Under the pieces are notes generated by a model. The model was not told where the DNA came from. It was given only the letters and a program-made list of their open reading frames with translations, and ran no database searches. Source: Candidatus Nomurabacteria bacterium (lineage in GTDB: Bacteria; Patescibacteriota; Minisyncoccia; Phycocordibacterales; UBA9973). Taken from it: a stretch of 9,962 bases of DNA. Location: contig PMIU01000046.1 in NCBI GenBank assembly GCA_003157195.1, forward strand, positions 5,022 to 14,983. Direction: 5' to 3'. Made by a program: the position numbers and the translations under genes. Positions 1 through 6,310 of the stretch are shown piece after piece (the stretch's first letter is position 1; each line of letters begins with the position of its first letter).

Positions 1-131
1 CCTGGAATAGTTAATGTATTAAAAGATGTATCTCCGGTTATACCTGTGTTACTGAAGGTGAGGGAAGCTAAGGCTACGCTGGTCAGACCAAAAAAGGCAA
101 GAAGAAATACGAGAACTAATATCTTTTTCAT
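1..131 (-). CDS. Secreted protein, N-terminal part only (runs off the window)
   Basis: This is the 5' end of a gene whose remainder lies left of the window. It begins at an ATG read from 131 down and shows 43 complete codons. The N-terminus MKKILVLVFLLAFFG is a clear signal peptide: two lysines, then a hydrophobic core, then a small-residue stretch (SVALA) that would suit cleavage near residue 22. The mature start (SLTFSNTGITGDTSFNTL) is rich in Ser, Thr, Asn and Gly, as in beta-strand-rich surface or fibre proteins that are common and large in Patescibacteria; that comparison is inference. No Shine-Dalgarno is visible; the start is immediately preceded by a 20-bp tandem duplication. Function is unknown. 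Confidence 0.7.
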   Translation of the reverse strand, partial: MKKILVLVFLLAFFGLTSVALASLTFSNTGITGDTSFNTLTIP

Positions 132-132
132 G

Positions 133-172
133 GTTTTGTAAGAAAACTTTATGTTTTGTAAGAAAACTTTAT
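133..172. repeat. 20-bp perfect tandem duplication
   Basis: Positions 133-152 and 153-172 are identical over 20 bp; the unit contains ttttgtaagaaaacttta. The repeat ends one base upstream of the ATG of the secreted-protein gene, so it forms the 5' leader or promoter-proximal region of that gene. A degenerate third echo of the unit's end (aactttattg) is found at 248-257. It could be a slippage product or a duplicated regulator-binding site. Confidence 0.85.
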
Positions 173-191
173 TGATTTTATTATAATAAGA

Positions 192-210
192 ATAATTATA
201 CTATAATTAT
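192..210. repeat. AT-only palindrome, 9-bp arms around one base
   Basis: The arms ataattata (192-200) and tataattat (202-210) are perfect inverted repeats around a single C at 201. On the minus strand the palindrome contains a TATAAT (200 down to 195), so it may be an operator overlapping a promoter for the downstream secreted-protein gene. Alternatively it is a chance product of a stretch that is almost only A and T. Confidence 0.4.
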
Positions 211-240
211 AAAAATAATAAAAAGAGTTTACTGGAATTG

Positions 241-249
241 TGTGGATAA
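241..249 (-). promoter_or_regulatory. Perfect DnaA-box 9-mer
   Basis: The minus strand reads TTATCCACA, an exact match to the high-affinity DnaA box consensus TTATNCACA. It is in the gap just after the prfA stop and beside an AT-rich stretch (175-224). I saw no second exact match near it, so it is more likely a regulatory or titration site, or chance, than a replication origin. Confidence 0.4.
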
Positions 250-257
250 CTTTATTG

Positions 258-1223
258 TTATTCCTCTTCATCCCCAACTACTCCTGAATTTATGGCTTCA
301 ATTATTGGTTCTATATCTCCTTCCATAATTTTCGGCAGATTGTGCCAAGATTTTTTGATGCGGTGATCCGTCACCCGGTCTTGTGAGAAATTATAGGTGC
401 GGATTTTTTCTGAACGGTCGCCGGTGCCAATTTGATTCTTGCGAACATCGCCATACTTTTTTGCATCTTTTTCTTCTTCCAGTTGCTGAAGCTTGGCCGT
501 CAGAATCATCATGGCCTTTTCGCGGTTTGCCAGCTGGCTGCGTTCATTGGTGGAGCGAACATCCAGGCCAGTCGGCACGTGGATGATGCGCACAGCCGTC
601 TCAACTTTGTTCACATTTTGCCCACCCTTTCCGCCCGAACGGGAATATTCCATTTCGAACTCCGCAGGGTTTATTTGGAAAGTTATTTTCTTTTTGATTG
701 GAAGCACGGCTACGGAAGCCGTGGAAGTGTGTACGCGTCCGTTTTTTTCCGTCGCCGGAATTCTCTGCACTCGATGCACGCCTGTCTCGTAACGGAGCTT
801 TTTAAAAACATCCTTACCTTTTATTTCGAAGCTCGCTTCCTTGTATCCATTCAAGTCGCTCTTGGATTCATAGTTTGTTTTCCATTGCCAACCCTGTGCC
901 TCGGCAAATTTTTCATACATGTGCGCAAGCTCCCAAGCAAAAAGGCTAGCTTCGTCTCCACCGGCGCCGGCTCGCACTTCGAGTACTATTTCATTTGGAA
1001 ACTCTTCCGCCTCTTTATCTTTATCAAGAATATCTTGAATTTGTTTTTCAATCCTTTCTCTTTCTTCTTGCAGAGATTTCAATTCTTTGGCCGCCATTTC
1101 ATGGAGACTATCGTCACTCGCCAGCATCTCGCGCACCTCCGCTTCTTCGCGATTCAGCCGCTCCAAAATACCCGCTAGGTAGCTGGTGTTGTGGTCTTTC
1201 TTTAATTCTTCTAGGTCTAACAT
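258..1223 (-). CDS. prfA: Peptide chain release factor 1 (RF1)
   Basis: RF1 recognises UAA and UAG in the ribosomal A site and triggers hydrolysis of peptidyl-tRNA. The 321-residue protein carries the RF1-type codon-recognition tripeptide PAT (156-158, in HRVQRIPATE), which separates it from RF2 (SPF), and the catalytic GGQ at 200-202 within SGGKGGQNVNKVETAVR. The RAGAGGDEASLFA block (84-96) and the C-terminal TYNFSQDRVTDHRI (277-290) are also typical. It is roughly 40 residues shorter than the E. coli protein, the loss being at the N-terminus (domain 1). The ATG directly abuts the rpmE TAG with no gap, so translation is probably coupled to rpmE; no strong Shine-Dalgarno is visible. The rpmE-prfA pairing is widely conserved. 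The stop is TAA. Confidence 0.96.
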   Translation of the reverse strand: MLDLEELKKDHNTSYLAGILERLNREEAEVREMLASDDSLHEMAAKELKSLQEERERIEKQIQDILDKDKEAEEFPNEIVLEVRAGAGGDEASLFAWELAHMYEKFAEAQGWQWKTNYESKSDLNGYKEASFEIKGKDVFKKLRYETGVHRVQRIPATEKNGRVHTSTASVAVLPIKKKITFQINPAEFEMEYSRSGGKGGQNVNKVETAVRIIHVPTGLDVRSTNERSQLANREKAMMILTAKLQQLEEEKDAKKYGDVRKNQIGTGDRSEKIRTYNFSQDRVTDHRIKKSWHNLPKIMEGDIEPIIEAINSGVVGDEEE

Positions 1224-1442
1224 CTATTTCTTCGCTTTTACAGTTGCGGCTTTACGCTTGTTGAATCTTTCTACGCGTCCGGCAGTGTCCATTATTTTTT
1301 CATTTCCGGTAAAGAATGGATGGCATTGGCTGCAAATTTCCATTCTGATTTCCGGCATCGTGGAGCCAACTTCAAAAACCGCCCCGCAAGCGCAAGTAGC
1401 TTTTGTTTTTAAATCATATTTTGGGTGTATGCCTTTTTTCAT
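1224..1442 (-). CDS. rpmE: 50S ribosomal protein L31 (bL31), zinc-binding form
   Basis: bL31 is a component of the large ribosomal subunit and helps bridge it to the small subunit. The 72-residue protein matches the family along its length: MKKGIHPKY at the start, the CxC (C17, C19) and CxxC (C37, C40) pairs that bind zinc, then HPFFTG and GRVERFNKR. The four cysteines mark the zinc-containing paralogue, not the Cys-free type made under zinc starvation. It has a short basic C-terminal tail (KAATVKAKK). It lies 21 bp after the transglycosylase gene and directly before prfA. A weak promoter-like pair (TTGCTT, 17 bp, TAACAT at 1455 down to 1450) lies 7 nt before the ATG. Confidence 0.97.
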   Translation of the reverse strand: MKKGIHPKYDLKTKATCACGAVFEVGSTMPEIRMEICSQCHPFFTGNEKIMDTAGRVERFNKRKAATVKAKK

Positions 1443-1463
1443 ATCCGTTATGTTATCACAATT

Positions 1464-2828
1464 TTAGCCCGAAAGCAAGTCTATGTTGCCTTGAATACTC
1501 GATTTCAATTTCATTACGCTTCGGCTATAAGAACAAGACGAACCTCCGGAACCATAATACTTGCAGGCCGCTCTGTTTTGCGCGCTAGCACTTGTGCCTA
1601 CCGCTCCCAAATCAGAGAGGTACATTCCCGAAGCCATAAAAGCATCGCGTGGCGACCATGGATTGGCTTCGTAGCCCAAAATAGTTTTCAAACGATCGGC
1701 AAAAAGTTTCCAAGTTGAAGGAATAAATTGCGCCGGCCCCATTGCGCCGCCATAACCATAACCGCCAATCGGACAAGAAACGGCTGTTTGATAAGCATTA
1801 AATTGCAAGTCGCTTGTGATGCTTAAAAATACCGGCACATCGCGCGTCGGATGCATTACGTTGGTAAACGGTGTACCGGTATTTTTCCCGACCCCTGCGC
1901 CCGTATCCGGATTCGTCAAATAGCATTGCCCAACATTTGAGCCCAAATTACTTTCTTGAGTGATGATAGCCAGTAAAAAAGCTGGATCAACGCCGAGCTT
2001 ATTTTGTACTTCATTTGCATAACCAAGCGCAGTTCCAAAATCAATTTTTGTAGAAATACCAGCAAGGCTAAAAAGAGCACTCCTAATTTTATCAGCTTGA
2101 GCCTTCTTCTGCGCCGCAAGTTGTTGATAGGTTGCTTCTTTTTGTTTGGAAATATTTAAAAGCTGTTGCTTGTCCGCTTCGGATTTGGCGACAGTTTGTT
2201 GAGCACTTTCCAATTCCGCCTTGGCGTCAGTTTCTGCATTTTGCTTTTTCTCAAGATCGCTTTTCACAACCTCTGTCTGCGTCTTCACTCCGTTTATAAC
2301 ATCCACCGAAGCTTTTATGGATTGCTTGATAGTGTTATAAGATTCCAAGTCGCTGTAAAAATCCGAGATACTGTTATCGGAAAGAATCAGATTTACAAGA
2401 TTGTCATTGTCGAATTCGTTTGTGTTTCGCAACAGCTGAGCTAGCGATTCGTGCTCGCGGTCAATCTTACTAGAGAGAGAAATGATTGTGTTTGTTTTAT
2501 CTATTATATCCACCTTCAACTGGGCAATTACGAGTGCCCGAGCTTTTATTTTTGCCTTTAAGGCATTAATCTGGCTGGTTAAATAATCCACGTCGCCCTT
2601 CAGGGTGCCTGTTTGTTTTTTCTGATCTGCCTGCAACACCAACAAACTATTAAGTTGCGCTTCTATTTGATTCAATTGATCCTGGCAATAGGCTTTATCT
2701 GATGGGCTAGAAGATGTGGTGAGTGTCAGACAATCAAAATCAGCGCGTACTTTTTGTACATCGAAAAAGCCAAAAATGGGTGCAAAAAATAAAGCTATCA
2801 CAACAAAAAAAGCCATAACTTTCGTCAT
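1464..2828 (-). CDS. Secreted coiled-coil protein with MltB-like lytic transglycosylase domain
   Basis: This is a predicted exported peptidoglycan-cleaving enzyme of 454 residues. Residues 1-29 form a signal peptide (hydrophobic core FFVVIALFFAPIFGFF, possible cleavage after VRA). Residues about 45-255 are a long heptad-rich coiled coil, like the regulatory arms of PcsB and EnvC, which FtsEX controls in other bacteria. Residues about 265-445 are the lysozyme-fold transglycosylase domain: PAFLLAIITQESNLG with likely catalytic Glu292, GGAMGPAQFIPSTWKLF (360-376) and NPWSPRDAFMASGMYLSDLGA (389-409), as in GH103/MltB and SLT proteins. Six cysteines (33, 48, 302, 352, 422, 432) would permit three disulfides. 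The gene has its own consensus -10 box 6 nt before the ATG. Regulation by FtsEX is inference. Substrate and role (wall growth, division or separation) cannot be told from sequence. Confidence 0.88.
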   Translation of the reverse strand: MTKVMAFFVVIALFFAPIFGFFDVQKVRADFDCLTLTTSSSPSDKAYCQDQLNQIEAQLNSLLVLQADQKKQTGTLKGDVDYLTSQINALKAKIKARALVIAQLKVDIIDKTNTIISLSSKIDREHESLAQLLRNTNEFDNDNLVNLILSDNSISDFYSDLESYNTIKQSIKASVDVINGVKTQTEVVKSDLEKKQNAETDAKAELESAQQTVAKSEADKQQLLNISKQKEATYQQLAAQKKAQADKIRSALFSLAGISTKIDFGTALGYANEVQNKLGVDPAFLLAIITQESNLGSNVGQCYLTNPDTGAGVGKNTGTPFTNVMHPTRDVPVFLSITSDLQFNAYQTAVSCPIGGYGYGGAMGPAQFIPSTWKLFADRLKTILGYEANPWSPRDAFMASGMYLSDLGAVGTSASAQNRAACKYYGSGGSSCSYSRSVMKLKSSIQGNIDLLSG

Positions 2829-2834
2829 GACTTA

Positions 2835-2840
2835 ATTATA
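2835..2840 (-). promoter_or_regulatory. Consensus -10 box 6 nt before the transglycosylase ATG
   Basis: The minus strand reads TATAAT from 2840 to 2835, then TAAGTC, then the ATG at 2828. Transcription normally starts about 7 nt after the -10 hexamer, which would be the A of the ATG itself, predicting a leaderless transcript. No good -35 is visible at 16-18 bp spacing. No Shine-Dalgarno precedes the ATG. Confidence 0.55.
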
Positions 2841-2860
2841 CACCAAAAATTTATTTATTC

Positions 2861-3541
2861 TTATTTTTTCTCTGTTTTCTCTTCTTTGGCAGGAGCAGCA
2901 ACTTCGGCGCCTTCGACACCTTCTTCGACAGCCTTGCCTTTCTTTTCAACTTCAATTGCGGACAGGTCAACTGGTGCAGCCACTTCTTCTTTTTCTTCGA
3001 CTTGTTCGATAATAGATGCCACCACTTCAGCGGGACCATTTATAACTGTGACTCCGGTCGGAATTTTTATATCAGAAACGAAAACCTGATCTTTCAATGT
3101 TTCCAATTTGGAAATATCAACGACGAGGTTATGTGGTAAATCGGCTGGAAGGGCTTCAATTTCAACTTCATGCAGAACTTTAACCAAATTTCCGATTCCG
3201 CTTTTAACTGCATTGGAAATACCTTCAAAAGACAAAGGTACTTTAACTTTAATTTTCTTTTTCATATCTATCGCCAAAAAATCCACATGGATGGGCTCAT
3301 CAGTCACAGGGTCAACTTGCACGACATGGATAAGAGCATCTATGGTTCCGTCCGGCATGGTAACTTTTACTGCGGAAGACTCTCCGGCATCCCGCCAAAT
3401 TTTCTTGAATTCAACCGTCCCGATAGAAATAGAGGTCGTGGTCTTGCCTGCCCCATAAAAAACAGCAGGGATTTCTCCCCCTTTTCGCAAAACATCCAAC
3501 TTTTCGCCTGTACTTCTCTTTTTAGCTTTAATTGCAAACAT
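2861..3541 (-). CDS. rplY: 50S ribosomal protein L25, long Ctc/TL5 form
   Basis: bL25 binds 5S rRNA in the central protuberance of the large subunit. The 226-residue protein is the two-domain Ctc/TL5 form, not the short E. coli type. Residues 1-92 form the 5S-binding domain (LRKGGEIPAVFYG at 18-30, VVQVDPVTDEPIHVDFLAI at 73-91). Residues about 93-180 form the second beta domain (LPADLPHNLVVDIS at 131-144). Residues about 181-226 are a low-complexity tail of Glu, Lys, Ala and Val with two EVAAP motifs, probably disordered. The gene lies 36 bp after the FAD oxidase gene, with a recognisable promoter in that gap, and is likely transcribed separately from it. The stop is TAA. Confidence 0.95.
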   Translation of the reverse strand: MFAIKAKKRSTGEKLDVLRKGGEIPAVFYGAGKTTTSISIGTVEFKKIWRDAGESSAVKVTMPDGTIDALIHVVQVDPVTDEPIHVDFLAIDMKKKIKVKVPLSFEGISNAVKSGIGNLVKVLHEVEIEALPADLPHNLVVDISKLETLKDQVFVSDIKIPTGVTVINGPAEVVASIIEQVEEKEEVAAPVDLSAIEVEKKGKAVEEGVEGAEVAAPAKEEKTEKK

Positions 3542-3547
3542 AGAGAT

Positions 3548-3575
3548 AGTATACAGAAAAAATTTAAAAATGCAA
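3548..3575 (-). promoter_or_regulatory. Promoter of rplY, predicted leaderless
   Basis: The minus strand has TTGCAT (3575 to 3570), a 16-bp spacer and TATACT (3553 to 3548), preceded by TG. The hexamer is followed by six bases (ATCTCT) and then the ATG at 3541, so the predicted start point falls at the first base of the start codon. The whole element sits in the 36-bp gap after the FAD oxidase stop. There is no Shine-Dalgarno. Confidence 0.65.
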
Positions 3576-3577
3576 TT

Positions 3578-5428
3578 CTAAACCCTGTGGTTTGCCTCGT
3601 GTTCTTCGGCTATATGCGTCCGGATGTATTCCTTGGTACCACCTTGAAATTTAGTGGCAATTTTTTTGCCGGGATTGAAAATGTTTTTTGCGTCAAAAAT
3701 TTCCTTGATTTTTGTAAAAATTTCAATGATTTTGTCTCCATACATCTTGCGCAAATACGGCGTGCGGATGAGGCCGTCGTTATGTTCGGCTGTGATAGAG
3801 CCGTGGTATCGCAACGCCAAGTCGTAAACCTTTTCCCCTAGCTCTATGATTATTTGCGCCGTGTCAGGACGTTTAAAATCCATCAATGGAATGATGTGGA
3901 AATTGCCGTCACCAGCGTGGCCAGCCAGAGTGAAGGTTAAGAATTTTTCATATTTATTTAAAATTTGATTTAGTTCCGGCAAAAACTTCGGCAAGAATTC
4001 CGGGCGGACAATGATATCGTCTATAAATGGCGCCGTGCGCATGCCCTTCACGTGCTTACGCAAGAGAGTGAAGCTTTCTCGGCGGATATCCCAGTATTTA
4101 TCCGCCTCCGCTTGCGATTTCGTAATATGAGTTTTTAATTTAAAGTCTTTTATTTTTTCCACCAACGTCAAGCATTTATCTTGGACAATTTTTTCATTAT
4201 CGCCGGCAAATTCTGCCAGAATAATCAGTTTTGGAAAACCACCCGTCAGAAACATAAAAAATTCCGGTAAAAAGCTCCACATTAATTTAAATAATCCGAA
4301 AGGTCCTTTGTTTTTTAAAAAGTCTGGAAAAAACTTTACTGCCAACCTTATCGTCTTGTCGTCATAGGTCTCAAGCGTTTCCGGATTAAGAGTTAGAATT
4401 TCATCTACCAGCCGACCGAGCGGCGTCAAATCATTCATAAAAATAGCCACTAGTTTGGAATTTTTATTCTCCGGTATCAACCTGAAAGTAATTTCTGTGG
4501 CAATACCCAGAGTCCCCTGCGAACCAACAAGAAGCTTATTCAGATCAAAAACAAAAGAATTCTGCGTGGCCGGAACAGAAGAAAAATTTTGCTGGCGGAA
4601 GGTTCCAGCCGAAGGCTGGAGTAAAGCCAAAAAATTCTCCTTCTGCTCCGGCCTTATCACATTCCAAATATAATATCCCGCTGAATTTTTGTGCACATTT
4701 GGCTTTGCTAATTTTATTTCCTCTTCATTTTTATTTATCAAATCAAAAATATTTTTATAAACATTGCCTTCGAAATCCCCTTGCGCCATTTTTTTATCTA
4801 ATTCATTTTTATTCAGCGGTTTTACTTCGTATTCATTCCCGTCAGAAAAAATAACTTTGGAAGACAAAATATAATCTTCAGTTTTGCCGTATTTCAAAGT
4901 CCTCTCTCCAGCAGAATTGTTACCGAACATCCCACCCATTGCGTTTATGCTTTTGGAAGCTGTATAACAAGGTAAAATCAACCCCTTTTCTAAAGTTATT
5001 TTTTCAAAGTCACGATAAAACATACCGGGCTGTACAGAAATATAAGATGGAACGATAGGATAATTGGCTGTCGTATAATCTCTCACAACTCTCTTCTTGC
5101 CGACAGAAGACAAATTATCCAAAGGTAAAGGCCCGCCAATCAATTGGTTCATATACCGGGTGAAATCCAAAATAATGGATTCCCCAATTGCCCCGCCGGA
5201 CATATCCGTCCCTGCACATCGAGCAGTGATAGATAAACCTGCTAGGTCTTGCCTAGCAGAATTTTCACTTACCCACTTCACTAAATTTTTCACATCCTTA
5301 CTGTTTTTTGGAAAAAGCACCAATTTGGGTTTCACTTCCAATAAACTTGCATCGTGAGAATATTTGAGAAGTGTCTCCTCCCCATCCTCAGCATCCCCTT
5401 TGAAAAATTTTAGTATTTCTTCTTTCAA
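3578..5428 (-). CDS. FAD-binding oxidase/dehydrogenase, GlcD / D-lactate dehydrogenase type
   Basis: This is a flavoenzyme of the vanillyl-alcohol-oxidase fold that probably oxidises a D-2-hydroxy acid such as D-lactate or glycolate; the substrate is not determined. The 616 residues hold an N-terminal PCMH FAD-binding domain (FPKNSKDVKNLV at 39-50, ARCAGTDMSGGAIGESIILDF at about 69-89, AMGGMFGNNSAGERTLKYGKTEDYI at about 163-187, VGSQGTLGIATEI at 301-313) and the C-terminal FAD-oxidase domain with GHAGDGNFH (503-511), AEHNDG (547-552) and FNPGKK (584-589). No Fe-S domain is fused. The start is TTG: the aldolase TAG lies in frame only 12 nt upstream and the family's N-terminal motif needs these residues, so a longer or much shorter form is unlikely. 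Two palindrome-encoded extra segments occur at residues 57-64 and 270-275. A hydrophobic stretch at 376-404 may contact the membrane. Confidence 0.88.
   Translation of the reverse strand: MKEEILKFFKGDAEDGEETLLKYSHDASLLEVKPKLVLFPKNSKDVKNLVKWVSENSARQDLAGLSITARCAGTDMSGGAIGESIILDFTRYMNQLIGGPLPLDNLSSVGKKRVVRDYTTANYPIVPSYISVQPGMFYRDFEKITLEKGLILPCYTASKSINAMGGMFGNNSAGERTLKYGKTEDYILSSKVIFSDGNEYEVKPLNKNELDKKMAQGDFEGNVYKNIFDLINKNEEEIKLAKPNVHKNSAGYYIWNVIRPEQKENFLALLQPSAGTFRQQNFSSVPATQNSFVFDLNKLLVGSQGTLGIATEITFRLIPENKNSKLVAIFMNDLTPLGRLVDEILTLNPETLETYDDKTIRLAVKFFPDFLKNKGPFGLFKLMWSFLPEFFMFLTGGFPKLIILAEFAGDNEKIVQDKCLTLVEKIKDFKLKTHITKSQAEADKYWDIRRESFTLLRKHVKGMRTAPFIDDIIVRPEFLPKFLPELNQILNKYEKFLTFTLAGHAGDGNFHIIPLMDFKRPDTAQIIIELGEKVYDLALRYHGSITAEHNDGLIRTPYLRKMYGDKIIEIFTKIKEIFDAKNIFNPGKKIATKFQGGTKEYIRTHIAEEHEANHRV
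4602..4622. repeat. Intragenic palindrome in the FAD oxidase gene (copy 2)
   Basis: The perfect arms tccagcc (4604-4610) and ggctgga (4614-4620) surround the loop gaa. Two further G-T pairs extend it to 21 nt (4602-4622). It encodes residues about 270-275 (LQPSAG). It lies in a segment between GYYIWNVI and FDLNKLLVGSQG that appears longer than in typical GlcD-like proteins. See also the palindromes at 5239-5259 and 6628-6648. Confidence 0.65.
5239..5259. repeat. Intragenic palindrome in the FAD oxidase gene (copy 1)
   Basis: The arms ctgctagg (5239-5246) and cctagcag (5252-5259) pair perfectly around tcttg; total 21 nt, equal to seven codons. It encodes residues about 57-64 (SARQDLAG), placed between WVSEN and LSITARCAGT, where relatives run from the helix straight into the ITxRGxGT strand. 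Removing the 21 nt would keep frame and restore the usual spacing. Confidence 0.7.
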
Positions 5429-5440
5429 ATTTTTTGAATA

Positions 5441-6295
5441 CTATTTTATTCCATTAAAAAGTTTCAATCTATTTTCCACTATTTTTTCTATCGCGTCCAC
5501 TGCCGGTTGGAGAATTTTATACGGCGTGGTTTCTTGTGGATTATCCAGGAAAGATTTTTTTAATGCTTCATCATACGCCAATCTTATTTCCGTACTAATA
5601 TGAATAATTGAGATTCCGCCCTTTATGGCATTTGTAAAGTCTTCATCGCGAAGACCGGAACCGCCATGCAATACCAAGGGCATTCCTGTGGCTTTTTTAA
5701 TTTCAGCCACCAGCTCTCCATTGATATGCGGCTTACCGCTTTTTATCATCCCATGAATACTACCAACTGATGGCGCGAGCATATCTATGCCAGTCAACTC
5801 CACAAATTTCTTCGCGTCTTCGGGTTTGGTCAAAACTCCGGCACCTTCGGGTATGGTGTCTTTTATATTTGAACCGGAACCGATAAAGCCTAGCTCGGCT
5901 TCGAGAAGCACATCTCTGCCTACACTTCTGGCATAATCCACGCACTCTTTGGTAATCTTTACATTTTCTTCAAAACTCAATTTTGCGCCGTCAAATATAG
6001 CAGAATCAAAGCCTGCATCAATGGCAAGCTTCACCCGTTCAAAACTATAATGATGGTCTGCATTCAGAAAAATAGGGAAGTTTTCTTTTTCTCGAATTTC
6101 TTTTATCATCCCGACAGCTTCATCTCGGCCAACGAAATCTTCTTCGCCTTCGGAGAGCCCGATGATTACCGGCACATTTAATTTTTTTGCCGCAGAATAA
6201 ACACCATGAAATCCTTCTAGATTTGAAATATTAAAGTGCCCAATGGCTACGCCTTTTTCTTCCGCTTCTTTTATATATTCTCTGAGGGTTTTCAT
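5441..6295 (-). CDS. fba: Class II (zinc) fructose-bisphosphate aldolase family protein
   Basis: The enzyme splits or forms fructose 1,6-bisphosphate (or a related ketose bisphosphate such as tagatose 1,6-bisphosphate) to give dihydroxyacetone phosphate and glyceraldehyde 3-phosphate in glycolysis or gluconeogenesis, in the cytoplasm. The 284-residue TIM barrel shows GHFNISNLEG (19-28), the catalytic Asp and zinc His in NADHH (D80, H81), EAELG (132-136), GSIHG with H181, LHGGSG with H210 (209-214) and the phosphate-binding IHISTEIR (231-238). NADHH replaces the more usual LDHG pattern, so the protein is a divergent subfamily member. It lies 7 nt after gatB, whose TAA stop is embedded in the fba -10 box. 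Exact substrate is uncertain. Confidence 0.87.
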   Translation of the reverse strand: MKTLREYIKEAEEKGVAIGHFNISNLEGFHGVYSAAKKLNVPVIIGLSEGEEDFVGRDEAVGMIKEIREKENFPIFLNADHHYSFERVKLAIDAGFDSAIFDGAKLSFEENVKITKECVDYARSVGRDVLLEAELGFIGSGSNIKDTIPEGAGVLTKPEDAKKFVELTGIDMLAPSVGSIHGMIKSGKPHINGELVAEIKKATGMPLVLHGGSGLRDEDFTNAIKGGISIIHISTEIRLAYDEALKKSFLDNPQETTPYKILQPAVDAIEKIVENRLKLFNGIK

Positions 6296-6301
6296 CCCTA
6301 C

Positions 6302-6310
6302 ATTATAACA
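6302..6310 (-). promoter_or_regulatory. Extended -10 promoter of fba overlapping the gatB stop
   Basis: The minus strand reads TGTTATAAT from 6310 to 6302, an exact extended -10 (TGnTATAAT). The gatB TAA stop (6305-6303) lies inside the hexamer. Six bases (GTAGGG) then lead to the ATG at 6295, so the predicted transcript would start at the start codon. No -35 is apparent, as expected for an extended -10 promoter. Confidence 0.6.

Larger units (their letters stand above)
132..257. other. AT-rich intergenic region between prfA and the secreted-protein gene
   Basis: This is the only intergenic gap longer than about 35 bp in the window. It contains, from left to right, a perfect 20-bp tandem duplication (133-172), several TATAAT-like hexamers on the minus strand (180-185 and 195-200), a 19-bp AT palindrome (192-210) and a perfect DnaA box (241-249). 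The 10-mer aactttattg occurs at 165-174 and again at 248-257, directly against the prfA stop, so it brackets the AT-rich core. No convincing rho-independent terminator follows prfA. The region presumably holds the promoter of the secreted-protein gene. Confidence 0.6.

Noticed and set aside
175..257. Replication origin
   Set aside because: Only one DnaA box is visible and no dnaA, dnaN or rpmH neighbours are present, so the evidence does not reach origin level.
705..723. Hairpin with 7-bp arms (cacggct / agccgtg) in prfA
   Set aside because: It encodes the conserved HTSTASVAVL block of release factors, with no extra residues relative to the family, so it is not an insertion of the kind seen in gatB and the FAD oxidase gene.
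432..1178. Long open frame on the plus strand opposite prfA (and other plus-strand frames)
   Set aside because: These are antisense shadows of well-recognised minus-strand genes, with no motif or plausible start signal of their own.
258..1223. Possibility that the release factor is RF2, because SGGKGGQNVNKVETAVR resembles some RF2 sequences
   Set aside because: The codon-recognition tripeptide is PAT, as in RF1, and no SPF motif or RF2-type programmed frameshift is present.
4080..4107. Inverted repeat ggcggata ... tatccgcc in the FAD oxidase gene
   Set aside because: The 10-nt loop and the conserved sequence it encodes (EADKYWDIRRES) suggest chance or codon constraint and not an inserted palindrome.
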